A DNA stretch of 64,000 bases, taken from assembly GCF_016741935.1 (NCBI RefSeq), contig NZ_JAERRG010000012.1:186001-250000 (forward strand), written 5' to 3'. Numbering within the stretch: position 1 is the stretch's first letter; the number at the start of each line of letters is the position of its first letter. Positions 8,599 through 17,057 of the stretch are shown here, piece after piece. A model generated the notes under the pieces. The model was not told the origin of the DNA. It did no database searches and worked only from the letters and a program-made list of their open reading frames with translations. Position numbers and translations under genes: made by a program. This stretch comes from Streptomyces endocoffeicus (GTDB lineage: Bacteria; Actinomycetota; Actinomycetes; Streptomycetales; Streptomycetaceae).

Positions 8599-8647
8599 GA
8601 CCGCGTGAGAAGAGGACCGCGTGAGAAGAGGAACCGTACGAGAAGAG
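8599..8647 (+). repeat. Three tandem 16-17-bp units carrying Shine-Dalgarno-like AGAAGAGG
   Basis: Units at 8599-8614, 8615-8630 and 8631-8647 share GACCGCGTGAGAAGAG; the third has diverged. Each ends in the purine-rich AGAAGAGG, so the ribosome site of the following oxidoreductase has been triplicated. The first unit abuts the PhzF stop codon. Confidence 0.85.
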
Positions 8648-8657
8648 GAACGGTGTG

Positions 8658-9671
8658 ATGAAGACGCGCTACTACCACCTGCCGCGCCTCACCGGCGTGG
8701 ACGCCCTCCGGCTGGACGAGCGCGACGTGCCCGCCCCCGGACCGCGTGAGGTGCTGGTCCGGATGCGGGCCTGGTCGCTCAACTACCGGGACCTGATGAT
8801 CGCGTCGGACACGTACGGACGTGCGCTGAAGCCCGATGTCGTACCGCTGTCCGACGGCGCGGGCGAGGTCGTGGACGCCGGTTCCGAGGTCACCCGGTGG
8901 CGGGAGGGCGACCGGGTCGCCGGGATCTTCATGCCCGGCTGGCTCTCCGGGCCGCCCGCCGCGCGGAAGACGGCGGGCGCGCTGGGCGGCCCGGCGGACG
9001 GGGTACTCGCGGAGTACGTCCTCTTCGACCAGGAGGCCCTGGTCGCCGCCCCCGCGCAGCTGGACTTCGCCGAGACCGCGACGCTGCCGTGCGCCGCGAT
9101 GACCGCGTGGCACGCGGTGGCGGTCACCGGTGGGCTCGCCCCCGGCCAGACGGTGCTGACCCTGGGCAGCGGTGGAGTGTCGCTGTTCGCCCTGCAGTTC
9201 GCCGCCCTCGGTGGGGCGAGGGTGCTCGCCACCTCCAGCGACGACACCAAACTGGAGCGACTGCGCTCGCTCGGCGCCACCGACGGCGTCAACTACGCCC
9301 GCACCCCCGACTGGGGCCGCGTGGTGGCCGAGGCGACCGGCGGCGGTGTCGACCACGTCGTGGAGGTGGGCGGCGCGGGCACCCTGCCGCAGTCGCTGGA
9401 GGCCGTGCGCGTCGGCGGGCGGATCAGCCTCATCGGCGTACTGTCCCGGGACGGCGGGGCCGACCCGTCCGCCGTACTGCTCAAGGGCGTCACGCTGCAG
9501 GGGATGTTCGTGGGCAGCCGGGAGATGTTCGAGCAGATGAACCGCGCGATCGAGCACCACCGGCTGCGCCCCGTCGTCGACCGCGCCTTCCCGTTCGCCG
9601 AGGCGCCCGCCGCGTACCGGTACTTCGCGGGGCGGGGGCACTTCGGGAAGGTGGTCATCACGAACGATTGA
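8658..9671 (+). CDS. NAD(P)-dependent MDR oxidoreductase (quinone oxidoreductase-like)
   Basis: 337 aa, ATG 8658 (a GTG lies one codon earlier). The GroES-like N-terminal domain (PGPREVLVRMRAWSLNYRDLMI, DGAGEVVDAGSEVTRW) is followed by a Rossmann domain with TLGSGGVSLFALQFAALGGA near residue 170. The GHE Cys/His zinc ligands of classical alcohol dehydrogenases and the structural Cys cluster are absent, so this is a zinc-independent enone/quinone reductase-like member. Likely co-transcribed with the PhzF-like gene 70 bp upstream. Confidence 0.87.
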   Translation: MKTRYYHLPRLTGVDALRLDERDVPAPGPREVLVRMRAWSLNYRDLMIASDTYGRALKPDVVPLSDGAGEVVDAGSEVTRWREGDRVAGIFMPGWLSGPPAARKTAGALGGPADGVLAEYVLFDQEALVAAPAQLDFAETATLPCAAMTAWHAVAVTGGLAPGQTVLTLGSGGVSLFALQFAALGGARVLATSSDDTKLERLRSLGATDGVNYARTPDWGRVVAEATGGGVDHVVEVGGAGTLPQSLEAVRVGGRISLIGVLSRDGGADPSAVLLKGVTLQGMFVGSREMFEQMNRAIEHHRLRPVVDRAFPFAEAPAAYRYFAGRGHFGKVVITND

Positions 9672-9692
9672 CGGCGCCCTCAAAAGCTGGTG

Positions 9693-10229
9693 TCAGCGCT
9701 TCGTCTCCGCCGCCCCCGCGGAGTCGGTCACGGCCTGGGCGAGGTTGCCCTCCAGGCGCTCCAGGGTGCGTAGGGCCGCGGCGCTCTCGTCGTCGGAGAG
9801 GCCCGCCGTCGACATGTCCTCGAGCCGGCTCCAGATCCGCTCGACCTCGTGGCGCAGGGCTTGGCTGGCCACCGTGGGTTCGACGATCGTCGCGCGCTTG
9901 TCGGTGGGCGAGGGGCTGCGGCGGACGAAACCCGCCTGCTCCAGGCGCCGGACGGTGCGGGTCATGGTGGCGGCGTCGGAGTCCAGCAGCCGCACCAGGT
10001 CGGTCTGCCGCTGCGGGCCGAGCTCCCACAGATGCATCATGACCAGCTCCTGGCCCGGATGCAGGCCGATGCGGCGCAGCAGCTGTCCCGCGAGCATGCG
10101 GTGCAGCCGGACCAGGCGGAAGATCGCGTGGCTGACCGGCCCGCCGCCGGCCGCGGCGGGCACCGGGACGGTGGCCTCCCGCCCCGTCACCGAGGGCCCC
10201 TTCCGGGCCTCCGGCGTGGAGTGCGTCAT
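9693..10229 (-). CDS. MarR-family transcriptional regulator
   Basis: 178 aa. Winged-helix core (about 40-140): LGLHPGQELVMMHLWELGPQRQTDLVRLLDSDAATMTRTVRRLEQAGFVRRSPSPTDKRA, with the DxR wing motif (TDKRA). Divergent to the old yellow enzyme gene with 207 bp between; MarR proteins commonly repress an adjacent flavin reductase and respond to electrophiles or phenolics. Confidence 0.9.
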   Translation of the reverse strand: MTHSTPEARKGPSVTGREATVPVPAAAGGGPVSHAIFRLVRLHRMLAGQLLRRIGLHPGQELVMMHLWELGPQRQTDLVRLLDSDAATMTRTVRRLEQAGFVRRSPSPTDKRATIVEPTVASQALRHEVERIWSRLEDMSTAGLSDDESAAALRTLERLEGNLAQAVTDSAGAAETKR

Positions 10230-10372
10230 CTCATCCTCACTTTCCTGCTTGGGCAGGGTAAGTCTACCTTCTGAGCGGCACTCCCGCCCGCCCTTTCATG
10301 TATTGATCCCCATACGCCCAGGTAAAAGCATGTAACCCACATCACATTCACCTCCAGGAATGGCTCCGCCCC

Positions 10373-10407
10373 ATTTACTTGTTCGGCTAGGTGATTTACT
10401 TGTTCGG
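10373..10407. promoter_or_regulatory. Two perfect 14-bp direct repeats, 21 bp apart (probable operator)
   Basis: ATTTACTTGTTCGG occurs at 10373-10386 and 10394-10407. The 21-bp period is two helical turns, so a regulator would sit on one DNA face. The repeats lie 30-64 bp upstream of the old yellow enzyme start in otherwise AT-richer DNA, with AAGGAGG (about 10426-10432) as the ribosome site. A second candidate site, GGTA-N4-TACC (10257-10268), lies next to the marR start. Confidence 0.6.
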
Positions 10408-10436
10408 ACAGGCATCACCCATCCCAAGGAGGAGCC

Positions 10437-11507
10437 ATGACCACCCCCTTCGATCCGATCGTCCTGGGCGGCAAGCACCTGGCCAACCGCGTCGCGATGG
10501 CGCCGATGACCCGCAGCCGCGCCTTCGGGCCCGGCGCGGAGCCGACGGAGCTGATGGCGACGTACTACGCGCAGCGGGCCGGCGCCGGGCTGATCGTCAC
10601 CGAAGGCATCCAGCCCTCGCCGGTCGGCCAGGGCTACCCCGACACCCCCGGACTGCACACCCCCGGGCAGGTGCGGGCGTGGCGAGCGGTGACCGACGCC
10701 GTGCACCGGGAAGGCGGCGTGATCTTCGCGCAGCTGATGCACACCGGGCGGGTCGGACACCCGAGCCTGCTGCCCGACGGGCTGGTGCCGGTGGGGCCTT
10801 CGGCGGTGGCCGCCGACGGCCAGGTCTTCACCCATGAGGGGCCGAAGGACTTCGTGACGCCGAGGGAACTGAGCGAGGCGGACATCCGGCAGACGATCGC
10901 CGACTTCGCCGAGGCGGCCCGCAACGCGGTCGAGGCCGGGTTCGACGGAGTGGAGATCCACGGCGCGAACGGCTATCTGATCCACCAGTTCCTCGCGCCC
11001 AACTCCAATCTGCGCGCGGATGGCTGGGGCGGCGACACCGAGGGCCGGATCCGCTTGGCCGTCGAGGTCGCCACCGCCGTGGCCGAGGCGATCGGCAGTC
11101 ACCGGGTCGGTCTGCGGATCTCGCCCGGGAACCCGTACAACGACATCGCCGAGGACGCCCCGGACGAGGTCTACCTCGCCCTGCTGGACCGGCTCGCCGG
11201 TCTGGACCTGGCCTATCTCCACCTGCTGGAGGGGCCGAACCGGGATCTGACTCCGCGGCTGCGGAAGTCGTGGCCGGGCGCGTTCATCATCAACCCGTTC
11301 ACGCACCCCGACGCCACCGGGCCCGAGGCGCTGAAGCTGATCGAGGACGGAACCGCGGACATGGTCGCGTACGGGGCGCTGTTCCTGGCCAACCCCGACC
11401 TGCCGCGGCGACTGGCCGCCGGTGGCCCGTTCAACACCCCCGACACGGCCACGTTCTACGGCGGCGACCACCGGGGCTACACCGACTACCCGTCCCTCAC
11501 CGCCTGA
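10437..11507 (+). CDS. Old yellow enzyme-type alkene reductase (NADH:flavin oxidoreductase)
   Basis: 356 aa. TIM-barrel FMN enzyme of the OYE/NemA class: FDPIVLGGKHLANRVAMAPMTRSRA at the N-terminus, AQLMHTGRVGHPSLLPDG, and the active-site region DGVEIHGANGYLIHQFLAPNSNLRADGWGG, where the H-x-x-N pair (HGAN) binds the substrate carbonyl. Reduces activated alkenes (enones, nitro compounds, maleimides) with NAD(P)H. Divergent to a MarR regulator and downstream of paired 14-bp repeats, consistent with electrophile-inducible expression. Confidence 0.92.
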   Translation: MTTPFDPIVLGGKHLANRVAMAPMTRSRAFGPGAEPTELMATYYAQRAGAGLIVTEGIQPSPVGQGYPDTPGLHTPGQVRAWRAVTDAVHREGGVIFAQLMHTGRVGHPSLLPDGLVPVGPSAVAADGQVFTHEGPKDFVTPRELSEADIRQTIADFAEAARNAVEAGFDGVEIHGANGYLIHQFLAPNSNLRADGWGGDTEGRIRLAVEVATAVAEAIGSHRVGLRISPGNPYNDIAEDAPDEVYLALLDRLAGLDLAYLHLLEGPNRDLTPRLRKSWPGAFIINPFTHPDATGPEALKLIEDGTADMVAYGALFLANPDLPRRLAAGGPFNTPDTATFYGGDHRGYTDYPSLTA

Positions 11508-11533
11508 TCGACGCCTCCAGCAGGCAAGGGCCG

Positions 11534-12316
11534 TTACGGAAGCCCGTGCAGCTTGGCGATCAGCCGCCGCAGCAGGGCCACCCGGTCACTGCCGCGCGGC
11601 CGGCAGTCCTCCAGGCGCCGGACGACCCCCCGCGGCACGTCCTCGACCCCGACGGCGTCCACGACCTTGTCGAGCGCGTGGATGCCCCAGTACTGGCTGA
11701 AGGCGAGCGGCTCCTTCACGACGGCGTCCGTAAGGGCGGCCAGCGCGTCCGCGTCCGGCACCGCGTAGAGCCGCGCGTACGCGGCCAGCCGCAGACCGCC
11801 GTCCGGCGAGGTGAGCCAGCCGCCCAGGTCGGGGTCGGCGAGCCGCTGGGTGGCGCGCACCAGCCGGGCGAAGATGCCGTTCATACGCTGCGTACGGGCG
11901 GACCCGCTGGACATCGACGTACGGACCTCGAGGTATTCGGCGGCCAGCCGGCGCACATCCGTGAGCGCCGTCGCGCCGTCGGCCTCGGGTCCGTCGTCGC
12001 CGCTCCCCACGAGGGCGGCGTCGGCGATCCGCTCGGCGGCCTCGATGCGCCGCTCGACCGCCTCCTTGAACTCCAGGCGCACCCCGCCCGGCAGTTCGAT
12101 GCTGTTGAGCAGATCGCGCAACCAGGGCACGACGGCGACCACCAGGAGCGCCACGGTGACGTTGTCTATCTTCAGATCCGGCGCCAGCACATGGGTGACG
12201 GCCACCGCGATGGCCACACAGCTCACCACGGACGCGACGATGACCCGCCGCCTCCCGGCCCGCCCCGAATACCCCTCGCCCGCTCCGGGCTCCCCCTGCC
12301 TCATGTGGCCCAGCAT
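11534..12316 (-). CDS. Hypothetical membrane-anchored protein
   Basis: 260 aa; a second ATG at 12304 is also possible. Two N-terminal hydrophobic segments (about 25-45 and 55-70: VIVASVVSCVAIAVAVTHVLA, NVTVALLVVAVVPWL) precede a mostly helical, acidic cytoplasmic domain (ELPGGVRLEFKEAVERRIEAAERIADAA). No catalytic motif recognised. Convergent with the old yellow enzyme gene (27 bp between), divergent from the HAD gene. Confidence 0.75.
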   Translation of the reverse strand: MLGHMRQGEPGAGEGYSGRAGRRRVIVASVVSCVAIAVAVTHVLAPDLKIDNVTVALLVVAVVPWLRDLLNSIELPGGVRLEFKEAVERRIEAAERIADAALVGSGDDGPEADGATALTDVRRLAAEYLEVRTSMSSGSARTQRMNGIFARLVRATQRLADPDLGGWLTSPDGGLRLAAYARLYAVPDADALAALTDAVVKEPLAFSQYWGIHALDKVVDAVGVEDVPRGVVRRLEDCRPRGSDRVALLRRLIAKLHGLP

Positions 12317-12395
12317 GCCCCAACCGAGGCGGGATCAGGCAGGTGGGGATGCCGGAGCCCGCTCTCGTCACCTCACCGTGTTTTACGCTGCCCGC

Positions 12396-13034
12396 ATGCT
12401 TCGCGCAGTGGTCTTCGATGTCGGCGAGACCCTGATCCGGGATGACCGCGGATGGGCCGCATGGGCCGACTGGCTGAACGTTCCCCGCCACACCCTCTCC
12501 GCGCTCGTCGGCGCGGTCGTCGCTCAGGGCCACGACAACGCCGAAGCCCTGCGGCTCATCCGGCCGGACATCGACATCGCCGCCGAGCGAGCCGCGATGG
12601 AGGCCGCAGGAGCGGGTGAGCGACTGGACGAAGCCGATCTCTACCCGGATGTGCGTCCAGCCCTCGCGGCCCTCCGTGAGGAGGGGCTCCGCGTCGTCAT
12701 CGCGGGCAACCAGACCGCGTACGTCGGCGAGTTGCTACGCGAGCTCGACCTCCCGGTTGACGAGATCGCCACATCGGGAGAGTGGGGAGTGGCCAAACCC
12801 GACCCCCGCTTCTTCGCCCGCGTCCTGGACCTCACCGGCACCGCGCCCGACAAGACGGTGTACGTGGGGGACCACCCCGCGAACGACGTCCGCCCGGCAA
12901 AGGTGGCGGGACTGCGCGTCGCGCATCTGCGCCGTGGGCCGTGGGGCCATCTGTGGTCCGGCACCGCTGAGGCAGCCGCCGCCGACTGGCAGATCGACTC
13001 GCTGCACGATCTCGTGCGGCTCACCGCCGGATGA
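12396..13034 (+). CDS. HAD-superfamily hydrolase (DxGxT type), probably leaderless
   Basis: 212 aa from ATG 12396. Motif I is FDVGETLI, where the second Asp of DxDxT is Gly; this is seen in some HAD subfamilies. Motif II lies in VVIAGNQ, the Lys in GVAKPDPRFF and motif III/IV in VYVGDHPANDV. No Shine-Dalgarno is present; TACGCT (12384-12389) sits 6 nt before the ATG, the expected spacing for a leaderless mRNA. Likely a small-molecule phosphatase. First gene of a possible accessory islet. Confidence 0.82.
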   Translation: MLRAVVFDVGETLIRDDRGWAAWADWLNVPRHTLSALVGAVVAQGHDNAEALRLIRPDIDIAAERAAMEAAGAGERLDEADLYPDVRPALAALREEGLRVVIAGNQTAYVGELLRELDLPVDEIATSGEWGVAKPDPRFFARVLDLTGTAPDKTVYVGDHPANDVRPAKVAGLRVAHLRRGPWGHLWSGTAEAAAADWQIDSLHDLVRLTAG

Positions 13035-13104
13035 CGCAAGCGGCCCCGCCGCCGCAAGGCCGCTCGCTACCGTTCGGAGTGGACGCGCCGAACGGAGCAC
13101 CGGT

Positions 13105-14277
13105 ATGCCCACCAATCTCGGTAAGCGTGTGGCCTATCAGCGCCGCATCGCTCGCATGACACAGCAAGAGCTGGCGGACGCCGCCGACGTGCACATCGGC
13201 ACCCTGCGAAAGATCGAACGCAACGCCCGGGGCGCCAGCGACAACGTGGTGGAGGCCCTCGCTGCTGCTCTCGGTGTCGATCCGTCCCTCTTGTTGGGCA
13301 GCCGAGACCGGACCGACGCCCGCGTCCACTCCGCGATGCCGTCCTTGTCGGCCGTCATCGCGGCATACGAAGTGCCGGACGACGGGCCGGTGCGGCAACT
13401 CAGCGAGTTGGCCGCAGCAGTGGATGAGGCAGTGACCTGGCGTCTGGCCTCCCAGTACGTCCGGATCGCAGGCTACTTACCCTCGCTCATCGGGGAGCTG
13501 ATGCGCGCCTTCCACCTCGCTTCGGCGGAAGAGAAGCCCGAGACCGCCACCCTGCTCGTCGCCGCCCTCCGAACCGCTGACGCTGTGGCGTACAAGTACG
13601 GTGCCCGAGACCTGTCCGCCCGTTTGGTCGACCTGATGCGCTGGGCAGCGCCGCACACCGACGACCCGCTGCTGGACGCCACCGTTGCGTACGTTCGCAC
13701 CGAGACCTTCTTCGCCGCCCGCGCGTTCGCTCCTGGTCTGCGCGCACTGGAGGCGGCGTTGGACCGCGCGCCCACCAGTGATGACGACGCGGCGATGGCC
13801 GCCCGAGGTGCCTTGCACATGCGCGCCGCTGTCATCGCCGGGCGCGCCGGTCTCGTGCAAGCCGCCGACCAGCACCTTGCGGAGGCTCGGCGCCTGGGGG
13901 ACGCAGTGCCTGAAAACGTCTATCAGGGCACGGCGTTCGGGCCGGACAGCGTACGCGTCCATGAAGTGTCCGTTGCCGTCAGCCTCGGTGGTGACCATGT
14001 GCGTCGTGCCCTCGACGTGGCCAACGATTGGGCCCCGCCGCGAAGCCTTCCCGCCGAGCGCCGCAGCGGGTTCTACATCGAGGTGGCCCGTGCGCAATTG
14101 TGGTCAGGGCTGACCAGCGATGCTTTCGAGTCGCTCAAGGCCGCGCGCCACATCGCTCCGCAGCACACCCGTGATCACCCGTGGGTGCGAGAGGACGCCG
14201 CAACGCTACGCCGCCTGCGGCGCGGAGATGCCGAGAGCTTGAGCAATTTCGCGGAGTGGTGTCACGCGGGAGAGTGA
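13105..14277 (+). CDS. XRE-type HTH regulator with TPR-like C-terminal domain; contains a TTA codon
   Basis: 390 aa. N-terminal HTH_3 (residues 4-60): LGKRVAYQRRIARMTQQELADAADVHIGTLRKIERNARG. The rest (about 90-385) is Ala-rich paired helices resembling TPR repeats, as in many Streptomyces XRE regulators that bind peptides or partner proteins. Codon 125 is TTA (13477-13479), so translation should need the bldA leucyl tRNA. Codon use is less GC-biased than in neighbouring genes. Follows the HAD gene by 70 bp; its targets are not evident. Confidence 0.85.
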   Translation: MPTNLGKRVAYQRRIARMTQQELADAADVHIGTLRKIERNARGASDNVVEALAAALGVDPSLLLGSRDRTDARVHSAMPSLSAVIAAYEVPDDGPVRQLSELAAAVDEAVTWRLASQYVRIAGYLPSLIGELMRAFHLASAEEKPETATLLVAALRTADAVAYKYGARDLSARLVDLMRWAAPHTDDPLLDATVAYVRTETFFAARAFAPGLRALEAALDRAPTSDDDAAMAARGALHMRAAVIAGRAGLVQAADQHLAEARRLGDAVPENVYQGTAFGPDSVRVHEVSVAVSLGGDHVRRALDVANDWAPPRSLPAERRSGFYIEVARAQLWSGLTSDAFESLKAARHIAPQHTRDHPWVREDAATLRRLRRGDAESLSNFAEWCHAGE

Positions 14278-14370
14278 CCCCGGCTGACCCTCTCCGGGTC
14301 ACTTGTCGCCCTTGCAGCGGAGAACCATCTACCTGTCCACACCAATCAGGCAGATGGGACAGCACCAGTC

Positions 14371-14802
14371 ATGGCAGCCGACTCTCTCAAGTCCGAACCA
14401 TGGGCGCCGCCCGGCGGCGCCGACGTGCGGATGGTCCAAGTCGGTCCGCACTGGGACGCCGTGCGGGCTCCCGAGGCGCTCGGTGAGCGGGCACTGGGGT
14501 TACTCGGTGGGGCGACCGGTGCCGTCATCGCCGACTACAACCTCATGTACTGGCTCATCCGCCCGGGGGCAGCGCAGCACTGGCAACGGATCCGGCAGGT
14601 GCAGACGCTCGGTACGGGGCGCGTCGAGACCTCGTACATCGGGGTTCCCTCCATCGACCGGACCAGCGGGCCGTATCTGCATTGGCGTGTCCCGCTCGGG
14701 CCGGGGCGATACCTCACGGACGCCAACCGGCTCCGCGAGGCGCTGGTCCGGGCGGTCGTCGCCGAGCTCGGGATCGAGATCGGGGAGGAGGACGAACGGT
14801 GA
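14371..14802 (+). CDS. Hypothetical protein with a TTA codon
   Basis: 143 aa from ATG 14371. Not recognised. Soluble, with a mixed alpha/beta pattern and conserved-looking Trp/Tyr/Pro segments (VQVGPHWDAVRAPEALGERAL, ADYNLMYWLIRPG, GPYLHWRVPLGPGRYL). Codon 44 is TTA (14500-14502), implying bldA dependence. Its stop overlaps the start of the next gene by 4 bp (GTGA), so the two are translationally coupled. The motif style recalls small genes that accompany XRE regulators in Streptomyces accessory loci. Confidence 0.72.
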   Translation: MAADSLKSEPWAPPGGADVRMVQVGPHWDAVRAPEALGERALGLLGGATGAVIADYNLMYWLIRPGAAQHWQRIRQVQTLGTGRVETSYIGVPSIDRTSGPYLHWRVPLGPGRYLTDANRLREALVRAVVAELGIEIGEEDER

Positions 14803-15038
14803 CCGACGGTCGGCCGGTCGCCCAGCAGTCGCTCGCGGCGGCGCGGGGCATCGAGATGCCGGATCCGGACACGCTGACCGGGCCCCAGCTGGAGGGCTGG
14901 CACTGCGCGCTGTGCGGGCGGCGGCTGCTCGCGGATCAGTTCCTCGGGTCGGTCGAGTGGACCTGCGGCAGCAGTACGCGGGAGGTCGAGCTGTGGGTGT
15001 GTCGGCCACTCTGCGGGGAGGGCTCCGATAGCGCGTAG
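14799..15038 (+). CDS. Small zinc-ribbon-like hypothetical protein
   Basis: 79 aa from GTG 14799 (GTGA overlap with the upstream gene). Contains HCALCGRRL, then WTCGS and VCRPLCG: two CxxC-like knuckles that could bind one zinc. No other feature. Coupling to the preceding orphan protein suggests they act together, perhaps in complex with nucleic acid; function unknown. Confidence 0.68.
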   Translation: MTDGRPVAQQSLAAARGIEMPDPDTLTGPQLEGWHCALCGRRLLADQFLGSVEWTCGSSTREVELWVCRPLCGEGSDSA

Positions 15039-15054
15039 GTGTGCTGGGGCCAGG

Positions 15055-16158
15055 TCACGCCGGGTATGCGTGGGTCTGGGTGGCCTTCAGGGTGGCCCAG
15101 ACGGGGCGGCCCGGGTGGAGGGAAAGTTCGGCTACCGCCGCCGTCGTGAGGTCGGCCAGGAGGGGGAGTTCGCCGGTGAGGTCGACGCGGATCTGGTCGC
15201 CGTGGGACTCCATACCGGCCACTTCCAGCCGCCACAGGTTGCGCGCGCTGGAGTCGGGGCGGTCGCGGTGGAGGGTGACCGCGGCGGGTGGGAAGGCGAC
15301 GAAGACCGGGCCGGTGAGGTCTTCGGTGGTGGTGATGGTGGTGGTGCCGCCGTCGAGCGTCACGGTGTGGCCGTCCGCGCGGCCCTGGTAGAGGTTGAGG
15401 CCGACGAGGCTGGCGATGTAGTCGGTGCGGGGGCGGCGGGAGATGTCCGCCGGGGCGCCCTCCTGGACGATACGGCCGTCCTCCACGACCACGAGCCGGT
15501 CGGCGAGCACCATCGCGTCCAGCGGGTCATGGGTGACCAGGACGGCCACCGCCTCGAAGTCGGCCAGATGGCGGCGGAGTCCGGAGCGCACGTCGAGGCG
15601 GGTACGGGCGTCCAGCGCGGCCAGTGGCTCGTCCAGGAGCAGCAGCCGGGGGCGGGTGGCCAGGGCGCGGGCGAGGGCGACCCGCTGGGCCTGCCCGCCG
15701 GACAGGGCGCGGGGTCTGGCGCCCGCGCGGTCGGTCAGGCCCATGCGGTCCAGCCAGTCGGCCGCCTGCGCGCGGGCCTCCGCCTTCGGCACCCCGTGGC
15801 AGCGCGGGCCGAACGCCACGTTGTCCAGCGCGGTGAGGTGCGGGAAGAGCAGATAGTCCTGGAAGACGACGCCGACCGGGCGGTGTTCGGGCGGCGTCCG
15901 CAGCCGATGCGACGGCTCCTCCAGGGTCCGGCCGTCCAGCCGCAGCGCGCCCTCGGTGAGCGGGGTGAGCCCGGCCAGGGCGCGCAGCGCGGTCGTCTTG
16001 CCCGCGCCGTTCGGCCCGAGCAGCGCGACCACCTCGCCGGGCGCGGCGGTCAGCCGCAGGTCGAGCCGGAAGCCGCCCCGGTCGACGACGAGCCGGGCGT
16101 CGAGGCCGTCGGTGTGCGGCGCGGCCTTCTCGGTGGGTGAGGTGTCCGTGTTGGTCAT
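15055..16158 (-). CDS. modC: Molybdate ABC transporter ATP-binding protein
   Basis: 367 aa. Walker A is GPNGAGKTT near residue 50, the ABC signature is LSGGQAQRVALARALA, Walker B is LLLLDEPLAALD, and the H-loop is VLVTHDPLDAM. The C-terminal ~75 residues form a TOBE domain (FVAFPPAAVTLHRDRP to HPGRPVWATLKATQTHAYPA). ATPase subunit energising ModB. Its ATG overlaps the modB stop by 4 bp. Confidence 0.92.
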   Translation of the reverse strand: MTNTDTSPTEKAAPHTDGLDARLVVDRGGFRLDLRLTAAPGEVVALLGPNGAGKTTALRALAGLTPLTEGALRLDGRTLEEPSHRLRTPPEHRPVGVVFQDYLLFPHLTALDNVAFGPRCHGVPKAEARAQAADWLDRMGLTDRAGARPRALSGGQAQRVALARALATRPRLLLLDEPLAALDARTRLDVRSGLRRHLADFEAVAVLVTHDPLDAMVLADRLVVVEDGRIVQEGAPADISRRPRTDYIASLVGLNLYQGRADGHTVTLDGGTTTITTTEDLTGPVFVAFPPAAVTLHRDRPDSSARNLWRLEVAGMESHGDQIRVDLTGELPLLADLTTAAVAELSLHPGRPVWATLKATQTHAYPA

Positions 16159-17057
16159 GAGGCGGCCATCCAGCGGTCGCGCAGCCCGGCCAGGACCGCG
16201 ATGGAGACGGCGAGGAGGACGAGGCTGAGCGCGATCGCGGCGGCCGGGTCGCTCTGGAGCGCGAGATAGACCGACAACGGCATCGTCTGCGTACGGCCGG
16301 GGAAGTTGCCCGCGAAGGTGATCGTGGCGCCGAACTCGCCCAGCGCCCGCGCCCAGGCCAGCACCGCGCCCGCGGCCACGCCGGGCGCGACCATCGGCAG
16401 GGTGACGCGCCGGAACGCGGTGAAGCGCGAGGCGCCGAGGGTGGTGGCGGCCTCCTCGTAGCGCGGATCGGCGGCCCGCAGCGTGCCCTCGACACTGATC
16501 ACGAGGAACGGCATCGCCACGAACGCCTCCGCGACCACCACCCCCGCCGTGGTGAACGGCAGGGTCACGCCGAACGCCGAGTCCAGCCAGCGGCCCACGA
16601 TTCCGTTACGGCCCAGCGCGAGCAGCAGCGCCACGCCGCCGACCACCGGCGGCAGCACCAGCGGCAGGGTCACCAGGGCGCGCAGCAGCCGACGGCCGGG
16701 GAAGCGGGCGCGGGCCAGCAGCCAGGCCAGGGGTACGCCCAGGACCAGCGCCACGGCGGTGGCGGCGGTCGCGGTGATCAGCGAGAGGCGCAGCGCCTGC
16801 CACACCGCGACGCTGGTCAGCTGGTCGGGCAGGCTCCGCCAGGGCGCGCGGACCAGCAGCGCGACCAGCGGAAGCACCAGGAAGACCAGGCCGGCGAGGG
16901 CGGGCAGCAGCAGCGGCAGCGGGACGCTGCCCGCGCGGCGGCGGGGGGTGCCGGGGCGTCGTCGCCGTGTGCCGCTGCCCAGAACCTCCGTGGGGCCGGT
17001 TGGCCCCGCTGGTTCGGCCCCGGCCCCCGGCCTGGCCCCGGCGTTCCGCTCCGTCAC
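16155..17057 (-). CDS. modB: Molybdate ABC transporter permease
   Basis: 300 aa from GTG 17057, which overlaps the modA stop (GTGA); the frame is open further upstream but a longer start would run into modA. After an Arg/Pro-rich N-terminus come five to six transmembrane helices. The EAA loop is EEAATTLGASRFTAFRRVTLPMVAPGVAAG and the final signature is ARALGEFGATITFAGNFPGRTQTMPL, highly typical of ModB. Forms the membrane channel with ModC. Confidence 0.92.
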   Translation of the reverse strand: MTERNAGARPGAGAEPAGPTGPTEVLGSGTRRRRPGTPRRRAGSVPLPLLLPALAGLVFLVLPLVALLVRAPWRSLPDQLTSVAVWQALRLSLITATAATAVALVLGVPLAWLLARARFPGRRLLRALVTLPLVLPPVVGGVALLLALGRNGIVGRWLDSAFGVTLPFTTAGVVVAEAFVAMPFLVISVEGTLRAADPRYEEAATTLGASRFTAFRRVTLPMVAPGVAAGAVLAWARALGEFGATITFAGNFPGRTQTMPLSVYLALQSDPAAAIALSLVLLAVSIAVLAGLRDRWMAAS

